Made by a program: the position numbers and the translations under genes. The notes under the pieces were generated by a model. The model did not search any database. It saw nothing but the letters and a program-made list of their open reading frames with translations, and was not told where the DNA came from. From an uncultured bacterium (GTDB taxonomy: Bacteria; Verrucomicrobiota; Kiritimatiellia; CAIKKV01), in NCBI GenBank assembly GCA_938038445.1, contig CALHRZ010000012.1, positions 1-64,000 of the forward strand: a DNA stretch of 64,000 bases. The letters are read 5' to 3'. Below, one piece after another: positions 9,547 to 18,534 of this stretch (position 1 is the stretch's first letter; every line of letters starts with the position of its first letter).

Positions 9547-10625
9547 ACCGAGGGCGTTCCATTGCAGTGGCCGTGTTTGCCTTCCTGGCGCCTCTATGGG
9601 CGAGGAGCCAGATTGGAAGCACCCCCCCGTTCGCCCGCAACGCTTTCACCGGTGAATGCCCCGCCCGCGTGACCGTTCAAGACCGCGAACAGGAGCTTTA
9701 TCTGGTGAGGGTTGAAAAGAACTTCGTCTATTTCCGGCCGGTGGGCGCTCCGGCCGGTACGCTTTCCGCTCTTCGGCTCGACATGATTCGATCGGCCTAT
9801 TTCCCCTTCGAGCTCGAGGAATATGCCATTTTCGAAGCAACGATTCAGCGCCGGTGGGAGACCGCGGCCAACCTCATGGTTCAAACCCTCGAACCAACCC
9901 TGCCCTTTCTCATGCTGCCTGAAAACAACGCGGTCGAGCCGGTCCTGGATGCCGGACTCTACCTGATGCGGGCGGCGGCCGCCGCCACCCGCGGCACCCA
10001 GGGCAATCTCACCCCAGCCGCCGTCTCCCTCTATGAACGCGCCCTTCGCCTCTTCTCCCATGCGTCCAAGGCGGAATGGTCCGCCGCCCGTGAGCAAGCG
10101 CTGCTCCGAGCCGCCATGTGCCAGGCCGCCTGCCGTCGTTTCGACCAAGCCGAAAAACTGCTCACTGCGGCCCGTCTTCCCGACCCCGGCGATGGCGATT
10201 ACGGTCTTTACCACCTCGGTCGGGCTTCCCTGCTCTTCGCCCAGGGTCGAGCGCTGGACGCCGCAAATGCCGTCGCACTTTCCATCGCCTTTGAAAACAA
10301 GGACATTCGTGTCTTTCCCGATGCCCTCCTCCTCTCGGCCCGCGCCCATGAAGAGATCATGGACTACTATCGAGCCCGGGATATCTACTACGAAGTGGCC
10401 CGCCTCTTTGGCGCTACCGAATGGGGCGAGATCGCCCTCGAACGGCTTGCGGACATCATGGAGAACGGCTTGACGGAAGAAAAGGAAAAGGCGAACATCG
10501 CGAAAGTCTTTTTCGGTTCGGCGGAAGACCTGAACGCCGTCGTGCGGGACTTCCTGAACAAACGAAAGCCGCCCACCCGCCCCCCCTCCGAAGAAGAGTC
10601 AACCGATCAAAAGGAAACCCCATGA
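9543..10625 (+). CDS. Secreted protein with TPR-like helical region
   Basis: GTG start overlapping the previous stop; MNRGRSIAVAVFAFLAPLWARSQ signal peptide. Confidence 0.75.
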   Translation: MNRGRSIAVAVFAFLAPLWARSQIGSTPPFARNAFTGECPARVTVQDREQELYLVRVEKNFVYFRPVGAPAGTLSALRLDMIRSAYFPFELEEYAIFEATIQRRWETAANLMVQTLEPTLPFLMLPENNAVEPVLDAGLYLMRAAAAATRGTQGNLTPAAVSLYERALRLFSHASKAEWSAAREQALLRAAMCQAACRRFDQAEKLLTAARLPDPGDGDYGLYHLGRASLLFAQGRALDAANAVALSIAFENKDIRVFPDALLLSARAHEEIMDYYRARDIYYEVARLFGATEWGEIALERLADIMENGLTEEKEKANIAKVFFGSAEDLNAVVRDFLNKRKPPTRPPSEEESTDQKETP

Positions 10626-11428
10626 ACTCCGCCCTGCTTCGACGTCTGATTCCTCCGACCGCCCTGTTGGTTGTTGCCATGGCCTTTTCGTATGGTCTGG
10701 GCCAAACCGGAGGCGCGTCTCCAGCGCCAGAAACAGCTCAGGTCGCCAATAAGACCCTGCTGGACCTCTGGGTGCAGGGCGGGTTCTTCATGTATCCCAT
10801 CGCTCTTCTTTCCATCGCAGCGGTCGCTTTCACCATCTACGGGTTTCTAAACACCTCGGAAAACCGCATGCTCCACATGGACCTCGTGCCCCCCCTGAAG
10901 GACGCCCTCTCCAGGCCGGATATTCCGGCGGCCGTTTCCATTTGCACCGGCACACCATGCCCTATGACCAACATCCTTCACGCCGGACTTCGACGAATCA
11001 CGGATACCTACGAAAAACAGTCGGTTGAAAAAGCCATGGAGGAAGCCGCAGTGGAAGAAAACACGGTCGGACTTCGATCCATCAACTATCTCTCCATCAT
11101 CGCTACCATTGCGCCCATGTTCGGACTGCTTGGGACAGTCTCCGGTATGATCAAAGCCTTCCAGAAAATCGGTCTCGGCGGCATGGGAGATCCGGAAAAA
11201 TTGGCCAACGACATCGGGGAAGCAATGATCACCACGGCTTTCGGCCTCCTGGTGGGAATTCCGGCCATGTTTTTTTATTTCTACCTGAAAAGTCAGTTCG
11301 TCGGCAACATGGCTCGAATCGGCCGGGTGATGGGCGATCTCACCCATGATCTGGACCGCGCCCTGACCGCCCAGGCAGCCGGGATTCCCCCTCCCAACTC
11401 TCTCCCCCCTCCTCCCACCGCCCCATGA
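10622..11428 (+). CDS. MotA/TolQ/ExbB proton channel family protein
   Basis: LRSINYLSIIATIAPMFGLLGTVSGMIKAFQKIG...ANDIGEAMITTAFGLLVGIPAMFFYFYLKSQ; ATGA overlap. Confidence 0.93.
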   Translation: MNSALLRRLIPPTALLVVAMAFSYGLGQTGGASPAPETAQVANKTLLDLWVQGGFFMYPIALLSIAAVAFTIYGFLNTSENRMLHMDLVPPLKDALSRPDIPAAVSICTGTPCPMTNILHAGLRRITDTYEKQSVEKAMEEAAVEENTVGLRSINYLSIIATIAPMFGLLGTVSGMIKAFQKIGLGGMGDPEKLANDIGEAMITTAFGLLVGIPAMFFYFYLKSQFVGNMARIGRVMGDLTHDLDRALTAQAAGIPPPNSLPPPPTAP

Positions 11429-11859
11429 AACTCCCCCTGCCGGATCTGGAAGACGCAAAATTCGCCATGGCACCCATGATTGACATGGTGTTCCTCCTTC
11501 TCGTTTTCTTCATGTGCGCCTCCCATCTGGCCACCCAGCGCAATATTCGTCTCAATATTCCCTTCGCGTCGAAAGGCGTCGTGCCGAAGGATCGGCCCGA
11601 CCGTTGGACGGTCAATATCACCCGCGAGGGCGATGTCTACAGCGGCTCCACCCCCGTCACGATCGAAGAGCTGAAAGACCTGGTGGCGTCGGAAGTCAAA
11701 CAAAACCCCTCCCTCAAAGTCTATATCCGCGCCGATGCGGATGCCACGCACAAGCCGATCAAAAAAGTGATGGCCACCCTCGCCGAGGCCGGCGTGGATG
11801 ATTTCATCTTCGGCGTTTATACCCCCAGCGATTCCGAAGCCGCGGGAACCGCCCCATGA
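11425..11859 (+). CDS. ExbD/TolR family biopolymer transport protein (1)
   Basis: FAMAPMIDMVFLLLVFFMCASHLA TM helix; periplasmic ExbD-like domain. Confidence 0.9.
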   Translation: MKLPLPDLEDAKFAMAPMIDMVFLLLVFFMCASHLATQRNIRLNIPFASKGVVPKDRPDRWTVNITREGDVYSGSTPVTIEELKDLVASEVKQNPSLKVYIRADADATHKPIKKVMATLAEAGVDDFIFGVYTPSDSEAAGTAP

Positions 11860-12296
11860 AGCTGCCCATCCCTTCGCTGGAAGACCCTGAAATCAACGTC
11901 GCCTCGTTGATCGACATGGTCTTCCTCCTTCTGGTCTATTTCATGAGCACGGCCAGCCTGATCCGTTCCGAAGCCGATCTCGGCATTCGGTTGCCCGGGA
12001 TGCTGGTCCAAGCCCGTTCTGTGGATCTTCCCGACGAGCAGATCGTGGAAGTCCGAGAAACCGGTCATGTGATTTTGAACGGCCTTGAAACCGATCCGTC
12101 CGACTCCCCCGACCTTCCAGGACTGACGGCGATTCTCGTCCGTTACCGCCTTTCTGCCACCGCGGCGGGCAATGAACCCCTGATCACAATCCAGGCGGAA
12201 GATGGCGCGCGCCATCAACGGGTGGTGGATGTCATGAATGCGTGTGCCGCCGCGGGCATCCGCGGGGTTTCGTTCGCACTCGCAGGAACCGACTAG
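11856..12296 (+). CDS. ExbD/TolR family biopolymer transport protein (2)
   Basis: INVASLIDMVFLLLVYFMSTASL; RHQRVVDVMNACAAAGIRGVSFAL. Confidence 0.9.
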   Translation: MKLPIPSLEDPEINVASLIDMVFLLLVYFMSTASLIRSEADLGIRLPGMLVQARSVDLPDEQIVEVRETGHVILNGLETDPSDSPDLPGLTAILVRYRLSATAAGNEPLITIQAEDGARHQRVVDVMNACAAAGIRGVSFALAGTD

Positions 12297-12308
12297 GAGA
12301 ATCCGATC

Positions 12309-13685
12309 GTGAAAGCCGAATGGGAAGCCATGCTCTCGGGGATCGGGTTCCTCAAACTCTCCCAACGCCGTCGCAAGCAGTTGACCACCCTTTTGCTTGT
12401 TTCACTCGGCCTCCATCTCATCGCCCTGGGCATCTTCGGAGGCGTCGTTGTTATGCGGGCGCTTCGAGAGGAAAAGACGGTCTTCGTGGCGCCACCCCCC
12501 ATGAAGACCTATGAACCCCGGAAGCTCGAACACAAAGTCAAAGTTCAGAAGCAGCAGCGCAGTTCGAGCCGTCCGACCATGGTTCCCCGCCTTTTGGCCG
12601 CCAAGCCCACCGATTTCGCCCTGCCGGAAATCAAGGCCAACCCCAAAGTGGTCAAAACCACCTTCCAGCCCAAGTTCAAGGCGATTTCCGGCGCGGGACT
12701 CGGTGTCGGGCTTGGAACGGGCTACGGCCTCGGCGGGTTCGGTGCGGGCGTTTCAGCCTTCAATTTCTTCGGCATTCGGGGAAGGGGCGATCGAATCGCA
12801 ATCTTGATGGATGTCTCCGTCAGTATGGTGCACGAGGAGATCGGAGGGATCGAAGGATTCGAACGGGTCAAACGCCGCATCGAGCAGGTGATTGACGCGC
12901 TTTCCGAAGCCGCTCTTTTCAACGTCATTGTCTTCGCGGAGGCGGCCAGTGCAATGGATTCCCAACTGGTTATCGCCAGCCCAGCCAACAAAACGCGGGC
13001 AAAGCTCTTTATCCGCCCCTACAACACACCGGGCAACTGGGGCCTGACACAAGGCAACCTGAACCCTTCGAAAATCGGTCTTCCCGCGGGCGGCGGAACA
13101 ACCCGCCTCGATCTCGCCCTTACCGCGGCTTTCGAACAGGAAGCCGATACGATTCTCATCATCAGCGACGGCCTGCCCCGGGTTCGAAAACCGGTGACGG
13201 ATGCCATGCGACGGACCTATGAAGAGATGCGCCAGAAATGGTACGAGGAAAACAGGTCCCGTATCGAGGATTGGGACCGCCGCTACGCCGGCGATCCGGG
13301 AGAAGAAGTCCGCATTTGGGTGCCCCCGAAGCCGGCACAACCCGCCCGACCCCCTTCCAACAAGCCCCCCCGCGAAGGGGAAGCGCCCGATATGGGTTCG
13401 CCGGCCCGCCCTGCAGAACCCGGCCACTGGATTACGCGCCGGGTGTACGGAAACCGCCCCCCACGCCCCGCCCCCCCGCCCATGCCCGACCCGGGCTGGT
13501 GGACCCTAAACGACTTTGCGGAACATTTCAGGATTCTTCACGAAACCTACTACATCAAAAAAGGAAAAAAACTTCCCGTGGTCCACTGCATCGGGTACCA
13601 GATTGACGAAGAAGGCGGTAACTTCCTGAAAGGGTTGGCCCGCCTCTACAAAGGACAGTATCGCCGGGTGAGCCGAGTGGATTAA
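12309..13685 (+). CDS. TonB-topology N-terminus with C-terminal von Willebrand factor A domain
   Basis: LLLVSLGLHLIALGIFGGVVV anchor, basic periplasmic linker, MIDAS DVSVS (DxSxS), GGGTTRLDLAL, IISDGLP. GTG start with AGGAGA SD. Confidence 0.82.
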   Translation: MKAEWEAMLSGIGFLKLSQRRRKQLTTLLLVSLGLHLIALGIFGGVVVMRALREEKTVFVAPPPMKTYEPRKLEHKVKVQKQQRSSSRPTMVPRLLAAKPTDFALPEIKANPKVVKTTFQPKFKAISGAGLGVGLGTGYGLGGFGAGVSAFNFFGIRGRGDRIAILMDVSVSMVHEEIGGIEGFERVKRRIEQVIDALSEAALFNVIVFAEAASAMDSQLVIASPANKTRAKLFIRPYNTPGNWGLTQGNLNPSKIGLPAGGGTTRLDLALTAAFEQEADTILIISDGLPRVRKPVTDAMRRTYEEMRQKWYEENRSRIEDWDRRYAGDPGEEVRIWVPPKPAQPARPPSNKPPREGEAPDMGSPARPAEPGHWITRRVYGNRPPRPAPPPMPDPGWWTLNDFAEHFRILHETYYIKKGKKLPVVHCIGYQIDEEGGNFLKGLARLYKGQYRRVSRVD

Positions 13686-14177
13686 ATGAGACTCAGCATT
13701 ATGGTTGTATTCCTGTGTGTCGCGTTGAGCCGCAACATGACCGCGGCGGAAGATGCGCCGTTTACCAATATTCTCGTCCGAATCGACCCCCCTGATCGAG
13801 GCAAGCAAGTCGTAACCATTTCCGCCACTCCTACCGCGACCTTTTCCGAGGAAATGCTGGAAATCGAATGTCAATACCGCCAGGAGTTCGATTGGCCTCC
13901 CCAGGGAAAGAACAAAGTGCGGCGCACAATCGAACCGGCCGTGTTCATCCATCGGGTGAAAAACCCTCGTTTCGTGGATGCGTTCGATGCCCACTTCAGC
14001 TTTTTCGTGCCTGTGGATGTGCGCGAATTGCGTGAAAAACATGGGCCCACAACCTTTGTCCCTTACGCCCCCGTTACGATCTCCCGTGTTCAGGTATCGG
14101 CAATATCCAACGGGGCCGTGCGGTGGTCGTTCCAGGCGCCCCCTCGGTTCATCCCCAACGATGGCGTTCTGCGATGA
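13686..14177 (+). CDS. Hypothetical secreted protein
   Basis: Signal peptide MRLSIMVVFLCVALSRNMTAAE; in operon. Confidence 0.65.
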   Translation: MRLSIMVVFLCVALSRNMTAAEDAPFTNILVRIDPPDRGKQVVTISATPTATFSEEMLEIECQYRQEFDWPPQGKNKVRRTIEPAVFIHRVKNPRFVDAFDAHFSFFVPVDVRELREKHGPTTFVPYAPVTISRVQVSAISNGAVRWSFQAPPRFIPNDGVLR

Positions 14178-15793
14178 TCCGACGAACGGCAGGATGGGCG
14201 ATGGCGCTCCTCGCGGCCTTTGCGTGCCGCGCCGCCGTTGAACCGGATTGGTCCCGCCCGGCTTTTCAGGAAATTCGAAAGACCTGGCAGACGGAAACCA
14301 ATGCGTTGGAAGGCGCGCGCCGGGTCGCTTACCTGGAGATGCTCGAACGGCGACGGGCGGAAATGGAAGAAGAACTCCGCGAAAAAACCGCCGTTCGAAA
14401 TGTGACCGGTATGGCAGTCGCCCGTCGGGCACTCGAAATCTGCCGCGAAGGATTAGAGTCGGTTCGAACCAACGGGACCTTTCAGCTTCCCAGCTCGATC
14501 CGACGCGAATTGACGGAGTGGCTTCAACGGCTGACAGCAGAAAAAGAAGCCGCCGATGCCCGCGCCGCGGAAAGTCTCGCCCAGGTCCGAAACCGCCTAA
14601 AAGCACGCCTAGCCGAAGCGCTGGAGGATAAAACGCGCCCCTCTCTTCCCGAACAGGAATTGGATCGGCTGTTTGAAAACCTCTTGAGCGCCGCCCCCAC
14701 GCCACAGCCCACACCCCAACCTTCACCAGCAGACCCCTCGGCCCCTCCGGCAAAGGAAATTCCGGCAACACCCCTTTACTTCGCAGCAAGCGGCGAGGCG
14801 GAAACATGGCGACGGGTGGGACGATGGACGGCGGAGGTCATGGCCCGTGACGTATTCGCCATTCCCGTTCTGAACGTCACCTCTTCTTATCAAGGAACCA
14901 AAATGCCCCCCATCGGAGGAAAGCCGACGACCTTTTCCTACGAGGTGCTCGAACCGATCCCTGCCGAATCCGCGTTGACCCGCATTTACCGCCTCAAACG
15001 CATTCCGGACCACCTGCCTGTCGAAGTCATCGCCTGGCCCTCTCCCCAAAACCGGGGACGTCTCGAGTTTCGCACCCAACCCCTTACCATGATTCCAAGC
15101 CCCCACGGCTTTGAATTGGAGACGGCCGTGACCGGTCAGAAAGAAATCCCCCGCGGTCTCGAAGTCCAAATCGTCTCGCAACCCCCAGGAGCAGAAATCC
15201 AGATCAACGGACGGACGGCTACCGGCCCTACCGGCCAACCCCTGCAAACGCCCGCCCGCTTCCAAATTATTCCCGGTTCCTACCGCCTGACACTCACACT
15301 CCCGAATTACGTCAGCCAGACGATCAGCAATTGGAACCCGCAAACCAAGCCCTCCCTCTCCCTTACCCTGACGCACGAAACGAAGTTGCCCCCTACCAAA
15401 ATCATCCGGTTGGACGGCACCCGTTCGTGGGTCTCTTCCGAATTGGTCGTCCGCCCTGGCGATCGCCTGTGGGTGATTCCCGAAGGGGAATGGGTCATCG
15501 GCGCGCGGGGGGAGCGGTGTGGACCCGAGGGGTATCCGAAAACCCCCGCCTTCGCCCACTATTACCAGTCAGTCCCCGACCCCCGACAGTCGCTCGAACT
15601 TCCGTACGGCGCCCTTTTGATCCGATTCGGACCGTACGAAGACCCCCTAGCGGTAACGAACGCGCGCCTCTTCCGTATTTCCACCCACGGCGTTTTCGCC
15701 CTCGATGTAAATGAGAAAAACGACAAAGATTTGCGCCGGAACAACCGGGGACAGCTGACGGTCCGGCTGATCCATTTGCCTTTTACTCCCTGA
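14174..15793 (+). CDS. Secreted PEGA-domain-like protein
   Basis: GLEVQIVSQPPGAEIQINGRTATGPTGQPLQTPARFQIIPGSYRLTLTLPNYVSQT; signal peptide MIRRTAGWAMALLAAFACRA; ATGA overlap. Confidence 0.75.
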   Translation: MIRRTAGWAMALLAAFACRAAVEPDWSRPAFQEIRKTWQTETNALEGARRVAYLEMLERRRAEMEEELREKTAVRNVTGMAVARRALEICREGLESVRTNGTFQLPSSIRRELTEWLQRLTAEKEAADARAAESLAQVRNRLKARLAEALEDKTRPSLPEQELDRLFENLLSAAPTPQPTPQPSPADPSAPPAKEIPATPLYFAASGEAETWRRVGRWTAEVMARDVFAIPVLNVTSSYQGTKMPPIGGKPTTFSYEVLEPIPAESALTRIYRLKRIPDHLPVEVIAWPSPQNRGRLEFRTQPLTMIPSPHGFELETAVTGQKEIPRGLEVQIVSQPPGAEIQINGRTATGPTGQPLQTPARFQIIPGSYRLTLTLPNYVSQTISNWNPQTKPSLSLTLTHETKLPPTKIIRLDGTRSWVSSELVVRPGDRLWVIPEGEWVIGARGERCGPEGYPKTPAFAHYYQSVPDPRQSLELPYGALLIRFGPYEDPLAVTNARLFRISTHGVFALDVNEKNDKDLRRNNRGQLTVRLIHLPFTP

Positions 15794-15801
15794 CTTCTCC
15801 A

Positions 15802-15830
15802 TTGTACCCGCTCGCTCAAAACTTTATAAT
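15802..15830 (+). promoter_or_regulatory. Sigma70-like promoter upstream of Gfo/Idh/MocA gene
   Basis: TTGTAC, 17-nt spacer, consensus TATAAT (15825-15830), then AAGGAG SD and ATG at 15856. Confidence 0.7.
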
Positions 15831-15855
15831 GGTATGCCTTCTATAAGGAGATCCG

Positions 15856-17103
15856 ATGAGCGGCAAAGTTCCGGTTTGCATCGTGGGGGGGGGTATGATC
15901 ACCCAGGTACAGATTTTGCCCTCCTTTTATCAACTTCAACGTCTAGGCCGAATCGGCAACCTCCATGTCTGTGCGCTGAATAGTGCCCCGCTTCGGGCGC
16001 TCGCAGGGGATTCCCTGTTGAAGAAAGCATTTCCGGGACAATCGTTCATCGCCCATCCCGATCTCGAAACCGATCCCGCCCACCCTCAACCCGATCTGTA
16101 CCGCCAAGTGTTATCCTCTCTGCCCCACGGAAGCATCGCCGTGGTCGCTGTTCCCGACTCGCTTCATTACCCCGTTCTTCTGGATGCGCTCGCGGCCGGC
16201 CATCATATTGTATGCGTCAAACCCTTGGTCCTTAAATACGCTCAGGCTGAGGAAATCGGGGAAAAGGCTTATGCGCAGGGACTTCTGGTCGGTGTCGAGT
16301 ATCACAAGCGATTCGACGACATTAACCTTATCGAGCGACGACTTTGGCGGGAAGGGCGGTTCGGCGAATTCCGACTCGGCCATGCGGACCTTCATGAGTG
16401 CTGGTACTACCGCCACTCGAACTTCCAAAACTGGTGTACGGTGGAAAACTCCGATACCTTTGCGTACATTGCTTGCCATTATATTGACTTGGTCCACTTT
16501 CTCACGGGGCTAAAACCAATCTCCGTTTCGGTCGTCGGCATCCGAGATCGTTATCCCAACGGGCGAGAAGGGTTTCTTTGGACGGACGGGCGGATTATTT
16601 GGGAAAACGGGGCCGTGCTCAATGTTCAAAACTCCTTGAGTTATCCCGATGAAGGACCGGGCGGAAATTATCAAGGCATGCGCCTTTTCGGATCGAACGG
16701 CAAAGTCGGAACCATGGTGGCTCACAACGACCAGTTCCGGGGCGTCGAGCATGCCTACACCGAAAAGGGCGATAGCCCGGGCGACACGGTGTATGCCCAA
16801 CCGAATCCCGCTTACTTCCAGTACCTGGATGTCGGAGGGCCGGGCCTTGTGCCGGCAGGCTACGGCTACCGCTCCATCGCTTACATCGTGGAGAAGATTC
16901 TGGAATGCCGGTGCCTCCCTTCGCTGGCGGAGCGGCAGGCGTTTCTCCGGCGGATGGACGAAGAAGGCATCATGGCCACTCCGCGCAACAGCGCTTATAA
17001 TGAATTGGTGTTGGAAGCCGGCCGTCTTTCGATCCTGAACGGTGGACGGGAGGTTGAAATTTCGTACGATCCACCGGGCATCGCTTTCAAGCAATGGAGA
17101 TAA
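15856..17103 (+). CDS. Gfo/Idh/MocA family oxidoreductase
   Basis: VPVCIVGGGMITQVQILP; VAVPDSLHYPVLLDALAAGHHIVCVKPLVLKYAQAEEI; GVEYHKRFD. Confidence 0.88.
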   Translation: MSGKVPVCIVGGGMITQVQILPSFYQLQRLGRIGNLHVCALNSAPLRALAGDSLLKKAFPGQSFIAHPDLETDPAHPQPDLYRQVLSSLPHGSIAVVAVPDSLHYPVLLDALAAGHHIVCVKPLVLKYAQAEEIGEKAYAQGLLVGVEYHKRFDDINLIERRLWREGRFGEFRLGHADLHECWYYRHSNFQNWCTVENSDTFAYIACHYIDLVHFLTGLKPISVSVVGIRDRYPNGREGFLWTDGRIIWENGAVLNVQNSLSYPDEGPGGNYQGMRLFGSNGKVGTMVAHNDQFRGVEHAYTEKGDSPGDTVYAQPNPAYFQYLDVGGPGLVPAGYGYRSIAYIVEKILECRCLPSLAERQAFLRRMDEEGIMATPRNSAYNELVLEAGRLSILNGGREVEISYDPPGIAFKQWR

Positions 17104-17144
17104 ACCCCTGTTGAAATCGTCCCTCTGAAACGGAGCATGATCCC

Positions 17145-18509
17145 ATGGCCAAAGAGTTCCCCCTCACTCCCACACGCGTGCCGCCGGTACACACCCGCTT
17201 TCGGCGGATTCTCGGTGTCCTGCCCGACCGAAAGACGGTCGCCGCGCTTCGCCGGCTCCGACGTGTGGAGCCCATCAGTATGCGGGGCCAGCCGCCCGTG
17301 ATTTGGGAACGCACCCGCGGCTTTAACGTCTACGATGCCGCCGGCAATCGATGGCTGGATTTCTCTTCCGGCGTTTTAATCACCAATGCCGGACATACTC
17401 ACCCCGCCATTGTGCGGGCCATCCTCCACCAGGCGCGAAAATGTCTGACCTCATACTGTTTCCCCAATGAACCCCGTATCGCGTTGACGCGCAAGCTGGC
17501 AACCCTCGCACCGCCTGGCTTGAAAAAGGTCTTTCTCTTGAGCACAGGGTCGGAGACCCTGGAATGCGCCATTAAATTGATGCGGACATACGGACGCAAA
17601 ACCGGCGGCGACCGCAAGGCGGTGATCGTTTCGTTTGAGCGGGCGTTTCACGGCCGGACGCTCGGAGCGCAGCAAATCGGTGGAATTCCCGCCGGAAAAG
17701 CCTGGATCAAGAATCTTGATCCCGAAATTGTCCAAGTGCCCTTTCCCGATGGCTTCCGAACCCCTGATACCCGCTTTGAGTTGTTCGAAGAATCCCTGCG
17801 GCAATCGAAAATCGAACCGGATCAGGTCGCAGGCGTCGTCGTCGAGACCTATCAGGGCGGCGGGAGCAGTTTTATGCCGGTTCCTTACGCCCGCGCGCTC
17901 CGGGAATGGTGCGCCCGCCACGGGGCGTTGCTGTGTTTCGACGAAGTTCAAGCCGGATTCGGCCGCTGCGGCCGCATGTTTGGTTTCGAGCTATACGGCG
18001 TGGTCCCCGATTTGTTTTGCTGCGGCAAGGGCATCAGTTCATCTCTCCCTATCAGTGCCGTGATCGGCCGGCCAGAGGTCATGGACCTGTACGGTCCCAA
18101 CGAGATGACCAGCACCCATTCCGGCAATCCCGTTTGCTGTGCGGCCGCTCTCGCCAATATCGAAACCATTCAACGAGAAAAACTGGTCCAGAACGCCGCG
18201 CGGGTCGGCGCTGTGCTGCAGAACTCCCTCGATGGGATCCGGGCGGAATTTCCGGACATTGTCGGCGCCCGACACGGCGCCGGTCTCGTCGCCGGTCTTC
18301 ACATGGTCAAAAAAGGAACCCTCGAACCCGATGGGAACCTGGCGTGGGACGTTGTCCACGCCTGCTTCCGCAAAGGACTTCTCATGTTCGCGCCCGTGGG
18401 GTTCGGCGGAGCGACAATCAAGATCGCGCCTCCGCTCTGCATTACGAAGGAAGCCGTGTTGGAAGGGTGCCAGGTTCTTCGAGAAGCGATCGCCGAATCC
18501 CTCCGCTGA
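17145..18509 (+). CDS. Class III aminotransferase (PLP-dependent)
   Basis: STGSETLECAIKLMRTYG; SFERAFHGRTLGAQQIGG; LCFDEVQAGFGRCGRMFGFELYGVVPDLFCCGKGISSSLPISAVIG. Confidence 0.93.
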   Translation: MAKEFPLTPTRVPPVHTRFRRILGVLPDRKTVAALRRLRRVEPISMRGQPPVIWERTRGFNVYDAAGNRWLDFSSGVLITNAGHTHPAIVRAILHQARKCLTSYCFPNEPRIALTRKLATLAPPGLKKVFLLSTGSETLECAIKLMRTYGRKTGGDRKAVIVSFERAFHGRTLGAQQIGGIPAGKAWIKNLDPEIVQVPFPDGFRTPDTRFELFEESLRQSKIEPDQVAGVVVETYQGGGSSFMPVPYARALREWCARHGALLCFDEVQAGFGRCGRMFGFELYGVVPDLFCCGKGISSSLPISAVIGRPEVMDLYGPNEMTSTHSGNPVCCAAALANIETIQREKLVQNAARVGAVLQNSLDGIRAEFPDIVGARHGAGLVAGLHMVKKGTLEPDGNLAWDVVHACFRKGLLMFAPVGFGGATIKIAPPLCITKEAVLEGCQVLREAIAESLR

Positions 18510-18534
18510 ATACGGCGGTTCGTTCTCCTTTCCT

